Source: Peromyscus leucopus | Lineage: Eukaryota > Chordata > Mammalia > Rodentia > Cricetidae | Direction of reading: 5' to 3' | Length of the DNA: 64,000 nucleotides | Assembly (NCBI RefSeq): GCF_004664715.2 | Contig: NC_051063.1 | Coordinates: 141,735,819-141,799,818, forward strand | Part shown: piece after piece, positions 10,956 through 23,937 of the stretch | Numbering within the stretch: the stretch's first letter is position 1 | Layout: the number at the start of each line of letters is the position of its first letter | Translations under genes and position numbers: made by a program | Notes under the pieces: generated by a model | Told to the model about the DNA's origin: nothing | What the model saw: the letters and a program-made list of their open reading frames with translations, nothing else | The model's database searches: none

Positions 10956-13435
10956 TCTCCCTTCCTACATTTAAAAAAAAAGATAAGTTGAGACATTTTC
11001 TTTAAAAAGTAGTCTCCTCTGTGTTGGTTGTTTGTGGTTGTCTAGGCTTAAGGCTCCTGGAAATTTCCATAAAGTAGGAAAGAACCTCTCCTCTCCCTTT
11101 AACAGACAGTCTGTAACAATAGAAGGAATGCTCTGAGAACTGGAGAGCCAGATTCTTAGGATGACAGTTCTCAACAGTTAGAATTGGAGAGGCCTTGACC
11201 GACTTAGGTGAATCCTTTAAAATCTTCCTGTGAAGTGGGGACCCTCTGGCTAGTTCTTATTTGTTCTATTTTAGCCATTTTGTTGTCTTCTTTCCAGTAA
11301 TTTTTGTATTTACTAAAAATAAGCCTACCCTAAACTTAAACTGGACTGGTCTCTGTTTTTTTTTTCTTTCTGTTCCTCTGTCTTCTAGCTCCCCGTTCTC
11401 TGTGCCAGAATGTTATAGAGAAGGCGTTTTGTTTATATGAACTAAGCCAGTGACCTTTGCCTGCATTGGAATCATGAGCTGCAAATTACATGGAGTACCT
11501 TCCCTGCAGGATGAACAAATGGTATCGGTTTCCAGGACCTTATGGGATGAAACTGCATTTGCTCTCAGCTCCTCAACTTTTTAACGAGAGAGCCTGAACA
11601 ACAGATAAAGTTGACATGATATGACAAAGATCCATGGTGGCAGGGAAGCTTTTTTTTTTGTCATAATGGTGATGTGCAAACTTCAGAAGATTTAGCCTTC
11701 AAGTTTGGACACACTGCCAAGAATGTGGATTCCTTTTTAAAGTGTCCAGATGTCTCATGTCTGTAGAACTGTGCTTTCTGAGACATTTTCTTTGTTTGTT
11801 GGTTTAGATCAGAACAAGAAAGTACATTGCCTTCTTGAATCTAATTCAACTTGTTTCCAGAGTCAGAGAAGCAGACCATACCTTCAGATACCTATTTTTA
11901 TCATTTCATATATTATGTTGGATTTTTATTGACTGTGTCAAAGCTAGACTTATTTCAAAACACACATATTTCATCTTAAGCAAAGTCAAAATGTTAAAAG
12001 TCACTGTGTAAAAACTAGGGAATGCGATGGAAGACTAGGAGATTATCAGAAAGTAATTTTTAAAAAATCCCACAAACATCAAAGGAAAACCAGATGGGCC
12101 TTTGATAACTTTGCTCCATTGAGTGCCCAGATGTGTCACATGCTAGGTTGGCCTTGGTCATCTCTACAAGACAGCTAGACTACCTTCATGCACAGATCAT
12201 GGCTGTGACTATCAAGGAGAGAAATTTACTGAAGTAGAAGTTTTCTACTTCTTAATTAAAATTTGCATCTAATTGTTTAAAGCAGATACACCACCAAACA
12301 GTTAGGGTCTCACAGATGATCATGAATCCCCTTTACTCACCTCAGTTCTGCAGAGAGTTGACCAGTTCTCCATTAAGCGTAGACTGAACTAACTCTTGGG
12401 TTCACTGGAACTTCATGTGTGTTCAGAGCACACATTTTTGACTGCTTTGATCCCTGTAGTGTCCATAATGAGTAGCAAAACAACACTGGTTCTGTTTGCT
12501 CCTCACAAACCTCGACGTCAGTGACTCAGGACTCAGAACAGCGCTGTAAACAGCTTTCATTTTGAGCACAAAAAAAAAAAAAACCAATCTTAAGGACCTC
12601 ACTCACAGATTTGGTGGTTGTTGATATTTGTTTAAGAGAGAGGGTGAGCAATCCCACAATATGGAGAGAATTTTACACGGACATGGTCTCATTTCACTGA
12701 GAATGGCCAGCTACTTTCTTCAAGTTGGTGGCCAGAGTTAGAAGAAATCTCTCCGCCATGTTTGCTGGGTGACACCATCAGGTGACAGTCCTTCATACAT
12801 TGGAATTTGTTCATGTATTCATAGTGGACTCCTTTCCAAACCTTTTAAGCACTTATGATTTTCACAATCCTAAATCCTGCTCTTCCTTGTTGTGATCCAG
12901 CATCGGGCATAAGAACTATGAAAACCTTAACGAACCTGTGGACATTATCTCCCATGCACTTGCAGAAAGCCCAATGACAATGTCTACAGAGTACGTTAAA
13001 CATCACCTGCTCCTCCAGTACCAGAAGTGATTCAACTGCTGAGACTGAAAGCTGGAAAGGAAGGAGAAGAATTCTGGGACAGGATCATACGTGTAGGGTG
13101 TAGGCATAACTTCAAGTTCACTTTTGTTGTTGCTTTTCAGCAAGCGATGGTTTGAAAAATTTGTAGACTCCTAGGACAATGGAATCCTGAAACTTAGGAA
13201 GTTCTCCTTTGATAATTGGTAGGGGATCCAAATAAATAATAATAGTTATATGAAAAGATAGGGAAAAGCAAGAGTAACTGTCTTGTGCAGAAGTATACTG
13301 TGTAAGCAATAGACAACACATTCTGGAGGAGTTCAAGAGAGATGTTTGGGGTACTTACGTAGCACCCCACTTAGTGTTCCTTTACTTCTCTCTCTAAGCA
13401 ATGTTCCGTAGTGACGTCCCTTTCTCTTTATTTTT
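10956..13435. other. unique sequence, nothing recognised
   Basis: No repeat or gene is recognised. Short A-runs occur at 10973 and 12570; they look like simple sequence, not element tails. Confidence 0.4.
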
Positions 13436-13560
13436 ATATAGATGAGTCAGCCACTTTACTCACGAAAGATTAAATGAGATAATGCATATAAGAGTGCTAC
13501 CTAAGCCATAACGTATCCTGTTAATGTTGCACATTGTCAGGTCCATGAATTTATTTAAAA
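13436..13560 (+). mobile_element. MIR SINE 3' part
   Basis: AGATTAAATGAGATAATGCA followed by TATAAGAGTGCT matches the well-known 3' half of MIR ('gattaaatgagataatgcatgtaaagcgct'). Confidence 0.6.
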
Positions 13561-16500
13561 ATAAAAAAATAAACTCTAGTTCTTAGAGATATGCAGATAC
13601 TGAACAGGGATCAGAGGCTGCTGAGCCTCTTACAAGGTCTGAGTGACATCATCCATGAGGAAGGAGAAATGAAACAAAGAGGCAGTATTGTTAGTTCTTA
13701 CAATATCTTGATGCTCATAAATGACAAACTTGTTATGGGCTTCTTGGCTTCCTAGGGCCTATTCCAGGTTCCAGCTCAATGGAATTGAATTAGTAGCTGA
13801 GAAAAAAGAGAAGTTGGTTCCTTGGTCCCTATTCCGGTCACGTTGTAATCAGGAAAGAGACTATGAGGATACTAGAGAAAGAATTCATCTCCAAAGCCAT
13901 CAGCTGAATGAAGACTTAGCTGACTGTTTACAGTATCTAGAAATAGCCATAGCAGAGTGTCCATTTGGGTCCTCAGAAACCAAAGCATATAGAGAGCCTA
14001 GGATGGGAAGATGTGGTATGCCCAGAGAGAGAAATGCTTCTGTGAATAAGAGACAAAGATTCTAGGTGGGTAAATCAAGCAGTTGGAGAGGTGGGACTTC
14101 AGAAAAACATCTTTAGCCTTGAAAGCCCACGGATTCGAACTCATGTCTTTGTGCTACAGATCAAGTCCTTAGAACAAATGTGACTTAGATAAGTAAGAGT
14201 GTGGTGGTTCAGAGCAGAAAGTTTGAGTTACCTTAGCAGCATGGAAAACTAGGGTAGATAATCCTTTCTGGTTTCTCATTGCTCAGTAGGGCAATGGCTA
14301 TGCGCATACTAAGTTAACTTAGGATGTAGAATGGTGTTCTCTGTCTGTGTGCAATATTAGTAATCCCTGAATCCCTTCAAGTTAAATTGGCTAGACCACT
14401 CCTTCCCCAGGCCAGTTGAACTTAAATCTTCAACTGGGGGTACTTGGACCTCTCTGTTTGGTTTAAGTTTCCTAAAAGGTTCTAATGTAAGCTTAGGAAC
14501 CATTTACTTACAAGTTTTAAGATAAAAAAGATGTGTAAGAGGCTTACACTCAAATCACTTTTTTTCTATGGTGACTTTGCTGTCAGGGATCTCAAATGGC
14601 ATCTAGAAATGCATCAAAGGGCAATTACTAGCAAGAGTCAAGCATTGCAAACTGACACCATGGAGGTGGCCGCAAGAAAGCAAGTACTGAATCTGATCCT
14701 TCATGGTCCTTCCCATATTAAGAGTAAAGAAGAAATAAGTTAGGAACCCACTGCAGTCAGCTTCCTAGGGCTCATGCTGTGAGCCTCATCTTGGCATTGT
14801 GCAAAGACTTAAGAAAAAGGCTTCTCCTTACTTCTCTATAGCTTATTCCCCTGACACAGATCACTGCAAATACCTACTGAACTTCTGTTCATTGTGCTTC
14901 TTATTTTGGCTACCGATGATAAAGCTTGGATGCAGACTGGCAGTGGGATTGTAGTAGAGTTCTGGAGACTGAGATTCTATGGCTTTGCTGAGCCAGTGAC
15001 TCCAGTCACCAGTGAAGACTGGATCGTTCCAATGGGATCTCCCTTAGGAGATGATAGACAGCGCTGAGCACAGAGGATGTGAGCAAGGAAGCTGACAGGA
15101 GATCCCAATAACCTTGACTCTGGTACCATTGCTCTTTGCATCTGTCTTCACATCTTGTGTCATGGTCTCTGCCCAGTTCAATAAGGCAGAACAGAACTGG
15201 CCAGAGCCTGCCTAATGGACAGAGTCCAGGAGACATTCTTTTAAAACTTAGGACTTACCAAGATGTGACAAAGTAGCTGCCTGGTGGCTATCTAAACAAT
15301 ATAAGCAAATTGGAGCTTCACGGCAATACACATGGAAAGGGGTACAAGATATCAGACTGCACAGCATGTCATGAATGCTCCAGTTGTGATCCAACACAAA
15401 CCTTGAGTCTTAGAATGATTGGGGGACATGTCAGGTACTTGGAGAACATATTATCAGATGCTCACAATAGGGGCTCCTTATTAGAAAAAGCAAGATGCTG
15501 AGTTGCATTTGGGCACCAGGGCAGGATGAAGTATACTGATAGAAACTGAAAGTTCAAGGCCTGTGCTGTGGAACAAACTTAGACCAACTCTCTGGAAATG
15601 GAACCAAGATTCTCTAGGCGCCAAGGGGACTTCATGCTTGGCTGATGAATATCCAGTCTGTCACACCCTGAATTCCCCAGACCTAGGGTCAAGAGGGTTT
15701 CCAGGCATTTGGGGGCTGTATTTGAGGTTGGGGTTAAGTAGCTCTAGCTTCTATATAGAGGCAGAGAGCAAAAAAGATTGTCACCATGACTGTTTTTAAG
15801 CTTCAAATCTAGTTTCTTCCCCAAACTAGTTTTTAGTGTGTGTGTGTGAATAGAGTCCATCTAGTAGTATGCCCAAAGAAAGGAGATTAACTAAGCTATT
15901 TCAAGTTGAACAAAGTTAGGTGCTACTACATTATACCTGATGTGACATAATATAAAGATCACAAAAGTATTTATCTGAGAGAATGACTATGTGAATTTGA
16001 CAGTCTATCAAGCTCTAGAAGACCTGATAGTATGTGGAACATGTAATATTATTAACTTTAAGTATGTATGGATACACACAAGAAAGCTGTAGGTATGTAT
16101 AGGCATATTATTGATAAAATATGATTTTCAAAAGAATAATTACTATCCCCTTTAATAATTAAACTGAGGTTTGTTTTACTCAGATATCTGAGAAATATTA
16201 CTCTTGTTCTCTTGCTTTAAAAGAACAACTATTAGCTGTTAGAAGATATCATGTAGCCATATAACATGACACACACACTCAACAATCAAACAAGCCCTAA
16301 AGGAGCTTGTTGTGTTACCCAACATATCGCTGAGCTAGCAGCTAAACAACCATCTACACACTCCCTTTTTGTATGATCAAGTAGTGCACATTCTTAAAAC
16401 GATAATGGAACTAAATTTGGAGAGAACAGGCCCTTAAGTTTCAATTTATTTGTTTCACAATCACAGCCTCAAACTGAAGGGAAAATTATGCAGCAGTTTG

Positions 16501-17169
16501 ATAAATAAAGCCCTATACATTCAAACACAAAGTGCAAAATGAAAACTTTTAGAACTTCAAATAATCAAGGACCTTAGATTAATTCCATCAGTGGTTGTGA
16601 GTTTTTTTTTGTTGTTGTTGTTGCGAATTTGCTGGAGAATTTGGTATGAAAGCGCTCTAACTAGTGCCTGATTATATCAGTGTCTCTATTTCCTTTTACA
16701 ACACACATCTGTTGTTGTGGAGTGGGGGGTGGGTGGAGGGAGAGTGTGGTTGTGGTTATTATGGAAATACAGCAAAACCAAATATTTTAAAGCAGATGAG
16801 AAGAAACCCACAAACAGTTGGCTCACAAATGGTGTAACGTTTTCCACCCACCCCTGCACAAAGGCGGCGGCAGCAGCATGGGCCACAGCAGTGTGCATGG
16901 TGGCCTCAGGTTTATCTATTTCAAACCCTGGACTGCTCGTGGTAGTTAGCGGAGGGAAGGGAGATTGTTTTTCCTCTTTATCCTCCTCTCTTTTTAATTG
17001 TTGTTACTCTGTTTTGCCTGAAAGCTGCAGTATCTCACTGTTCATTATTCCCTGTTCAGTCAAATCCTGTCCAAAATTAACTCCTTGTGTACCGCTGTAT
17101 TTTTCCATCTTGTGTGTTTACAAGATGCACAGACAGACCTCCTCCCTGTGGCACTTTTAGACAGTTTCA
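13561..17169. other. unique sequence; open frames judged accidental
   Basis: No transposon is recognised. A 114-codon plus-strand frame (13721-14065) and a 70-codon frame (14531-14743) lack domains, Kozak-like context or flanking splice signals. A 147-codon frame at 16717-17160 spans low-complexity G/T-rich and (GCA)n-like sequence. Confidence 0.4.
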
Positions 17170-18480
17170 CGCAGGTTATATGGATAACTGTTTTTAAAAT
17201 TAACCCACTGTTGATTTTACCAGTCTGTTTCTTCAATATTTAAATTTCTTAGAGAAAAGTATTCCTAATTATTGATAAATTGTTCCCCTACTCCCAAAGT
17301 TTCATGCTGAGGCTTTTTCTCCATTAAAAATACCCTGCTCCTCAGAACACGTGCTGAATTGCTGAGTTCTTTTACCTTCTTCTACCTTAACTTGAGATTA
17401 CTGTAAAAGTATTCTCACACTTCACACTAATGCTGGGAGATGGGGGGAATAAAGCCACCAGTCAATACCTCTGGGGAACACGGTTTCTCATATCAGCCTT
17501 CTGGTCCCAGAGTTTTCAACTTGAATTAAGGGCGACCATCAGACACACCATAGAGACAGAGAAGTCACCGTTCTAAATTAATGACTATTTGCCGTTGCAG
17601 TGGAGTGCCTGTTTGTATCACATTTTATTGTGATGTGTTATTCGTATTCAGTGCAACAGTAATTGGGTCTTAAACATGATGAAGTATCTTTAAGGCTGCC
17701 TTGGTAGCTCGGCTGCCTCCAGCAGGTTTTTAACTCTAGTTAAAGAAGGTTAATCAAAGCTAATGAATCTGTTTTATCCATTGCCACAAGTTTGTCAAAA
17801 AAAAAAAAAAATTGTGCCAGGAGATGACTGAACCAAAGTCCGGATTGTTCAGCTGTGAAGGCAAATACACTTCTAGCATAATAATTTTGCAAGCGCCTTT
17901 GATGGCCTCGGATCTGGGGGAGAAGTAGTACCTGCGAGCTCTGTGTTTTCTTATCTTTCTGCTGCCCATTCTTCTGCCTTAAAAAAATGAGAAGCCTTTT
18001 GCAAGCACAGGGAAGGGAATGCAAGCGCCCACTACAGCCTTCAGCATGAGAATATCACGAGACTGTTGCATTGAGAAGTTCAGAATAGCTCTGCTCTTTA
18101 TGAAAGAATATGGGGAGCCCCCTAATAAAGCCAATTCATTAGAACAAGTGTTTGTTACTAAATCCCCCCACGCAGGACCACAGGCAATCGGAGCCAGAAC
18201 ATGAAGCAATTAAAGTTGCCTCTTTTCTAAGGGAAGCCTGTGCCCCAACTGTCACCCAGCAGCTCTATTTTGCTTTCTTATTAGAAATGTGTTTGAAGAA
18301 CTGAAAATCATAATTCATCAGGCAGCAGAGGTCCGGTCCATGCCTCCACCCTGTTTGGAACATGTTAGAAATGCAATACAAAGTAAAACTGCCTCTGTCA
18401 GTGTGTGTCCTTTGCCAAGGTTTGGGAGCAAGCAGCTGGGCTCCCATACACCTTAAAGCTTCTAAACCTTGCCTTGCTGC
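17170..18480. promoter_or_regulatory. candidate conserved non-coding block
   Basis: Free of interspersed repeats, with several TAAT/ATTA homeodomain-type cores, a short ATCACA...TGTGAT hairpin near 17622, and scattered CpGs unusual for the AT-rich surroundings. Conservation is inferred from repeat exclusion only. Confidence 0.35.
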
Positions 18481-18486
18481 ATCTGC

Positions 18487-18514
18487 AAAAAAAAAAAAAA
18501 AAAAAAAAAAAAAA
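18487..18514 (+). repeat. poly(A) run
   Basis: 28 consecutive A not preceded by a recognised SINE body. Confidence 0.9.
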
Positions 18515-18618
18515 CAACAAAACACCTCTCAGCAAGAGATCAGCCTCCAAAATCTAAATTCACAGTGGTGGAGAGCCTTTTGTGTCCAGCCCAGCCTTTT
18601 CCAAAAACACCCTCACAG

Positions 18619-18619
<1 letters not shown>

Positions 18620-18649
<30 letters not shown>
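18620..18649. repeat. (CA)n microsatellite
   Basis: 15 perfect CA units. Confidence 0.97.
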
Positions 18650-18650
<1 letters not shown>

Positions 18651-19584
18651 GCAGGCTCACATCCTGAGGTGACACTTTCCCCCCAAAGCCCTCGGTGTTC
18701 TGCAGAGGGCTGGAGGGAGTTGCTTGGCTTTTCTTCACTGTGGCTGCTGGCAAGGGGAGATCACGCCTCTGAGAAGGGCCAGAGAGGAGCCCCCCCCCCC
18801 ATTGTGGCGTTCTCTCCTGCTTTTTTCCCTTCTCTTAAAAATATCCAGCTAATGTTTGTATTTGGGGGAGAAAGATGTGAAAAAGGGGGGGAGATATGAA
18901 GCAAGGCAGACCCACAGAGGCAAAGCCAGGGGGAGCACAAAACAAAACAAACAAACAAACAAAAAAAAAAAACCCAAGGACCAAGGCTAGCTTTAGTCTG
19001 AAGAAGGTCTGCAGCGTAGGTTTCAAAGCTTTTTTTTTTTTTTTTTTCTTTCCAGATTCACAGGCACAGCCCCCTTGATGAAAACTAGTTGCTAAATTCA
19101 GGGCCCTGTTAGGCCTCAGCTAATTAGAAAAAATGGGCTTTTAAATTTTTTTTTCTTTTCCTTTCTTTCTTTAGCACCTTTTCTTTCAAGCATTTAGTCT
19201 CAGGAGGGGGATCCCGGCTCTTGGCCGGCTGTTTTGAAAACACGCCTTTGAATGCCTCTCCCTAATTCACGCCTTTTGTTTTTCAGTCTTTGTGTTTGCC
19301 AGTTTGACCATATAACGTTATACATCTGGTGTATAGCTTGTTGGGGCTTTTTTCTCCCAGGGTTCCTATGCATTCCCTATAGGACCCTCCTGGGCTTCAA
19401 TTTGAGCGATCGTGTAACATAAAGGGGCAAAGGAGGGCCTAGGAGGCTGGGGGAGGCCGGGAGGTTGGAGGGGGCAGTGGAGGGGAGGAGGTCTGGAGGA
19501 GACACAGAGAGAAATGAGTGAAACATAAAAAAAAAAAAAAAGTTGAAAAGAATTCTTTCGCTGTCTTCTTTTCTTCTCACTGTA

Positions 19585-19640
19585 GCGACTGGACCCTGAG
19601 TCAGCCGGCGACAAGGCCGCGGTGGGAAAATGACGCGGCG
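19585..19640. promoter_or_regulatory. CpG-dense segment in repeat-poor block
   Basis: Eight CpGs fall within about 60 bp, including AAGGCCGCGGTGG and TGACGCGGCGC, whereas the neighbouring kilobases are CpG-poor. It is followed by AT-rich, TAAT-type sequence. It is too short for a classical CpG island. It may be an enhancer core or a small promoter; no transcript evidence is available. Confidence 0.4.
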
Positions 19641-20619
19641 CAGAATAGATAACTCATTGGAATTCTGGCAACATATTCGTAAATAAAACAAAAGTGGGCA
19701 GGCGGGCTGGGGGAGGCCGTGTGTTCCAGGGGAAGCGCAGAACTGCGCCAGGGCTAGGAGGACATTACAGAGCCAGCTCCCTGGCTCGCCTCTTGCCGGC
19801 AAACCCCTAAGATGGTCAAACGGGCAGGGATGGTAACTGCTCCGTCCATGCTTGGGAGGCAGGCTGCAGGGAGCTGGTTCTTCCTGCAGACTGGAGGATG
19901 CTTTTGCAGTCACACTTGGCAGCCTGAAGCAAGCTCAACTCGCCCGTGCTGTTTCTTCTTTAGAGTCTGTCTGGGGTGTGCTCACAAAAGGGTCGCTATC
20001 AGATGGACCTGGGAAAACGGGCTTATTATTGTCGTTCTTATTCCTAGCTCCAAGATTTAATTTACATTTGACTTTCCCTAGCCATCATATCTTGTGTACA
20101 CGGTTGGCAAGACAGCCTGAATATCGGAGATTATGATATTTATGTCTGTTTCCTGATCATCAAAGCACCCGGCCTTTCAGCTGACTTTTCTTTCAACTGA
20201 ATAGTGATGGCTCTGTTTCTGGAGAGAATCTCATCTCACTTTTCCCATCTGAAAAATGGACATAGCCTAACCCCGAAATCACAGTGTTTAGTGCTGACAT
20301 GCCTTGAACACAATGGGTCTGTTTTGTATGTACGTTGTAGACAACACATTCTTGTACATGACCCATTTTAAAGGCATAGTTTATCTGATGGTTCTGATGT
20401 TGCCCATTGCCTAGCTGCCTTAGATTCACTCTGGAAAAAAAAAAAAAAAAAAAGCAAAAGCAAACAAACAAAAAACCCTGAGAACACGTAGGATGACAGT
20501 ATGTTTGTAGCTGTTGTTTAAAGCGAAACACCATCGGCCTTTCTCTCCCTCCCCATTGCTCCTCTTTCCCGCTGGACAATGTGAAATGCAATACTAGGGC
20601 ATGAAAACCAAACACACTC

Positions 20620-21060
20620 ATATCAGGCAAAGCTTATGAGCTATTTCTGCTTCCCCGAATTTAAGTCGCAGAGGGCAGGGGGAGGAAGGGATATTTGTTT
20701 TAAATATAGAAATGGGGAAAATCCAACTAACTTGTTGAGAATGTCCTGGAAGGTTCTGTAGTTTCACACAGACTTTATTACAGATGTGATCAAAACCTGT
20801 GGGCATCACTTCCAAAATAGCTTCAGAAACTACATGGTGGAGAAACCCTACTGAAACCTCCCCCACCCCGGGCATTTGTAAATCAAGTTGCTTGCTGATT
20901 AACCCTTGATAAATTTCTCCAGGTGCCTTGCCTGTCCCAGATCAATCCAGCCACCTGGCAGATAAAGTGGCTCCAAGGGTTAACACAATTAAATTAGCAA
21001 ATGTTTTCGAGGAAATGGTAAAATCGCTTCTTTTTTAAAACAAGAAGTTGAATTAAGAGG
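20620..21060. promoter_or_regulatory. candidate conserved non-coding element
   Basis: Repeat-free. Contains E-box-type CACCTGG and CCAGGTG motifs within 70 bp, GATAAA and GATTAACC sites, GGTTAACAC and an octamer-like ATTAGCAAAT. Such dense homeodomain/E-box mixtures are typical of developmental enhancers; the assignment is inference. Confidence 0.35.
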
Positions 21061-22440
21061 CCTTGCTGTTCCAGTCAGACACATCATTTTACAATAGGCT
21101 AATTTTGAAGAATTTACCCCCACCTCTGAACGTTAATCAGAGGAGAAGAAAGCGCCTGCTACTCATCACGGAGGTGCATCATGGCTGTCCTGAGAAGCGG
21201 GCTTACCTCAGGAAGAAGTTAAGTTCTCAAGAAAGACTTATTTCCTGGGAACCCCTTTCCTTGCGAGTTTGGTGCCTGCTTTTCTTCTTTTGTTTAAACT
21301 CGTCACAGAACTTGGAAAATTAAGATCACACTGGCAACTGAAATAAATTAAAAAAAAAAAAAAACACCCACCACCAACAAAAAATCCAAAAGCCCATGGA
21401 CTCGAGTTAAAATTCTTAGATGAATTATTTGGCTTCAAAATGTAAAACTGTCTAACAAGAATGTCCCCAAGCATCAGCCTGGAAGGAGCCCTGTGCCCCA
21501 GAAAACAGCATCTAATGCCCAAACCATACACAAAAATGAGTGGCCACCCTCCGTTACTGTTTTTAGTCTGTGTTCCAGTCACCCTAAGGAGTCGATATTG
21601 TGTTCTGTTAAGACTGCTCTGTGGTCTGGAGACTACCAAAGCCCTCCCCTCTCCTCCCAGGTCACAAGCCTAGGTCCAAAGGAAACTGTTCTCTCTGCTT
21701 CTGTGCGAAACTGCTGTTCTTACTGATTCTAGAGGAAGCAAAAATGGGAGGTAAACTCAGTTGCAGGCGTCAGGGGCCAAGTAAGAGAGACAAATGGCAG
21801 TTACCCACTTAAGAAAATAATGTTGTGCTGATTGACAAACGGCCTGTGCCTCTCAGCTACTAACAGCTCTTACAGAAACAGGGGGCTGCCAATAACAAAC
21901 CTGATTTCTAAGGTCCCCAAGGTAATAATAATCCACTAATTTGACTGGCTCCCAGCTGGCCCTCCCTAGCAGTTTCTATTTGGATTTTGCAGCCCGGGAG
22001 AACTTCTCTTTCTTTGGGGGGAAAAAAAAAGCGGGGGGGTGGGGTTGGGGTGAGGGGAGAGGGGGCAGTAACGTTAAGAAGTAGTGTGGAGGGAAAACAC
22101 ATGGAAATTTAATGTTGGAAGGTTCTTGTTGCAATAGAGCTGTTAGGCTTGGCACAAAGACGCCTATCAGATGGCAACTTTGACATTAGTCAGCCTTCAG
22201 TAAGTAAGACAAGCCTGAAGGATTAGGTTGTCAACTTCGGCCTGTCATCTTTGGAGGCAGGGAAAAAAAAGGTGCTTCCCCCCCACTACCCCTTTTCTTT
22301 CTTTCCCTGCCTTTCTTTCTTCTTTCTTTTTCATTCTTTTCTTTTGGGTTTCTAATTGTATCTTCTCCACCAGTTGTGAGCTTTTCAGGCAGGGCAAAGG
22401 GGACAGTTAATGGGCGACAACCTCAGCCCCCACACTGATC

Positions 22441-22760
22441 CTGAAAGTGGAGCCTTGAAAGACGGGTGCGTCAGGCAGGCTGTAAGACTAATCGCCCTGC
22501 GCGAGTATGAATTTATCTAAAGATGATTTCATGTGGAACCCGCGGAGCCGGCCGCCAAACGGATGAGTGCACAGTTTAAGAAAGTTAGTGGGACTCGTCC
22601 CAATCAACTGTCAGGCCGCATAAAAGGTTTGGGGCACGCTGACTTAAGCAAACACTATTTAGCCATCTAAGGATACCATAAGGCCTGAGATTTTTGCTTG
22701 GTCGGCGCTGTCAGGAAATATTGATACGTATCAAGTAACACTCCGGGTGCAAAAGGAGGT
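22441..22760. promoter_or_regulatory. CpG-rich candidate enhancer core
   Basis: About twelve CpGs lie between 22463 and 22620 (for example CTGCGCGAG, CCCGCGGAGCCGGCCGCC) in an otherwise CpG-depleted region. Two CTGTCA/TGACAG cores of the TALE homeodomain type (near 22607 and 22708) and TAAT/ATTA-like sites accompany them. No repeat or coding frame explains the segment. CpG retention suggests constraint or hypomethylation. Confidence 0.45.
22721..22734. promoter_or_regulatory. perfect 14-bp palindrome TTGATACGTATCAA
   Basis: The sequence equals its own reverse complement and contains facing GATA/TATC half sites around a central CpG. It sits at the edge of the CpG-rich block. A palindrome of this length in unique DNA could be a dimeric factor site. 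Confidence 0.5.
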
Positions 22761-23918
22761 GCGTCTCCTTGTAGCTATCTCTATTTACAAAAGGGACCCG
22801 TGCTCCCAAAAGGGTGGGGGCAGGGAATGTGCACTTCACAGGGAACTTTCCTGCTTTCCCTGGAACCACAATCTTGTGAAAAGAAAGAAAAGAAAAAAAA
22901 AAAAAAACTGAGCAAAAAATTGTCTCATTCTAGATAAAAAAATAGTTAAAAGTTATTTGAATTTATAAATTCCCTGAATGCCCAGCTGAGACCCTGCTCA
23001 TAAGCCCCAAACTATCTGCTGTGGATATTATTTTGTTTTTGTTTTTTACATGTTTCTTGTTGTTTAGCATATTCTGAAGTATGTTCAAAGTATCTGGGTC
23101 TCCAGTGTAAAATACAGTCAGGAATACCTTAGCTCTATCAAGTGTACACAGCAAACACTCCAAAGAGGTCCCAGGAGCCAAAACTATTTTTGTTAGAAAT
23201 TATCTCCACAATTCTAAATGACTCATCCTTTTAGTGCTTTAAGTACATGGGGGAAAAAAATAATGTCTCCAATTGGAAAACTGCATTGGGAACTTTGTGC
23301 TGTTACTGCAGTGTAACAGCTGAGTTGGAGAGTTTAATTTAAAAGGAAAAACAAAACAAACAAGCCAAAAAGAAAAAAAAAAGAAAAGAAAAGAAAAAAG
23401 AATACCACACTGCTCTTTATCAGAACACTCTAAACATTCATTTGCCTTGAGTAACATTGTGCCTGAGGTGAAATCCTTGAAGATGTTCCTGGTGCCAGTG
23501 TCAATGAAATACCCTTTGGCATTAGCAGTCTTCCTAGAATCCTGAACGTGCATTCTGTAACAGCGCAATAAACGAGAGGAACCGAGCAGAAGAACCTGCT
23601 TGTTCTGTAAGGAAGATTGCTCCCAGTTAAACAAAGAAATTTAGGGTCGCCTGCTTTTCATGGAAATCACATACATATGGCCTTTGAAATTTGTCACTGA
23701 AGATGGTTTTGCTCTAAGGTAAAATCCACCACTTCATAGCCTTTCAGCTGCAAGTCTCTGTTTTTTTTTTTTCTCTCCCCCTCTCTTGGCCTGCAGCCCA
23801 ATATGAATGTATGATCACTAGCGTAATAGTTAAACATCTGAGTCTTTTTGAAGTGCTTTCGACGTTACAATGATGTGATGGTTGATTGCCTAGCAGTCAG
23901 TTCAGAAAAGAACTACCT

Positions 23919-23937
23919 TCTGCCCCCTAGTGGTAGA
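23919..23937 (-). promoter_or_regulatory. CTCF-type binding motif
   Basis: The plus strand reads TCTGCCCCCTAGTGGTAGA, the reverse complement of CCACTAGGGGGCA, matching the CTCF core CCASYAGRKGGCR at its informative positions. The motif's forward orientation is on the minus strand. It lies close to the right edge of the repeat-poor block, a plausible boundary position. Occupancy is unknown. Confidence 0.6.

Noticed and set aside
13721..14065. 114-codon plus-strand frame
   Set aside because: Mixed composition makes it mildly interesting, but no homology, splice or retrocopy sign can be pointed to; length is within chance for 64 kb on six frames.
16717..17160. 147-codon plus-strand frame
   Set aside because: Runs through low-complexity G/T and GCA-type sequence, no domain, no conserved start context.
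19377..19913. Longest open frame in the window, 178 codons on the minus strand
   Set aside because: It passes through an A-run (poly-Phe) and a G-rich tract, has no recognised domain, and the opposite strand and other frames are also open because of high GC. Possible but unsupported.
22963..23634. Two minus-strand frames (131 and 72 codons) that look slightly protein-like
   Set aside because: Separated by A-rich simple sequence, no domain, and located in the block better explained as regulatory DNA.
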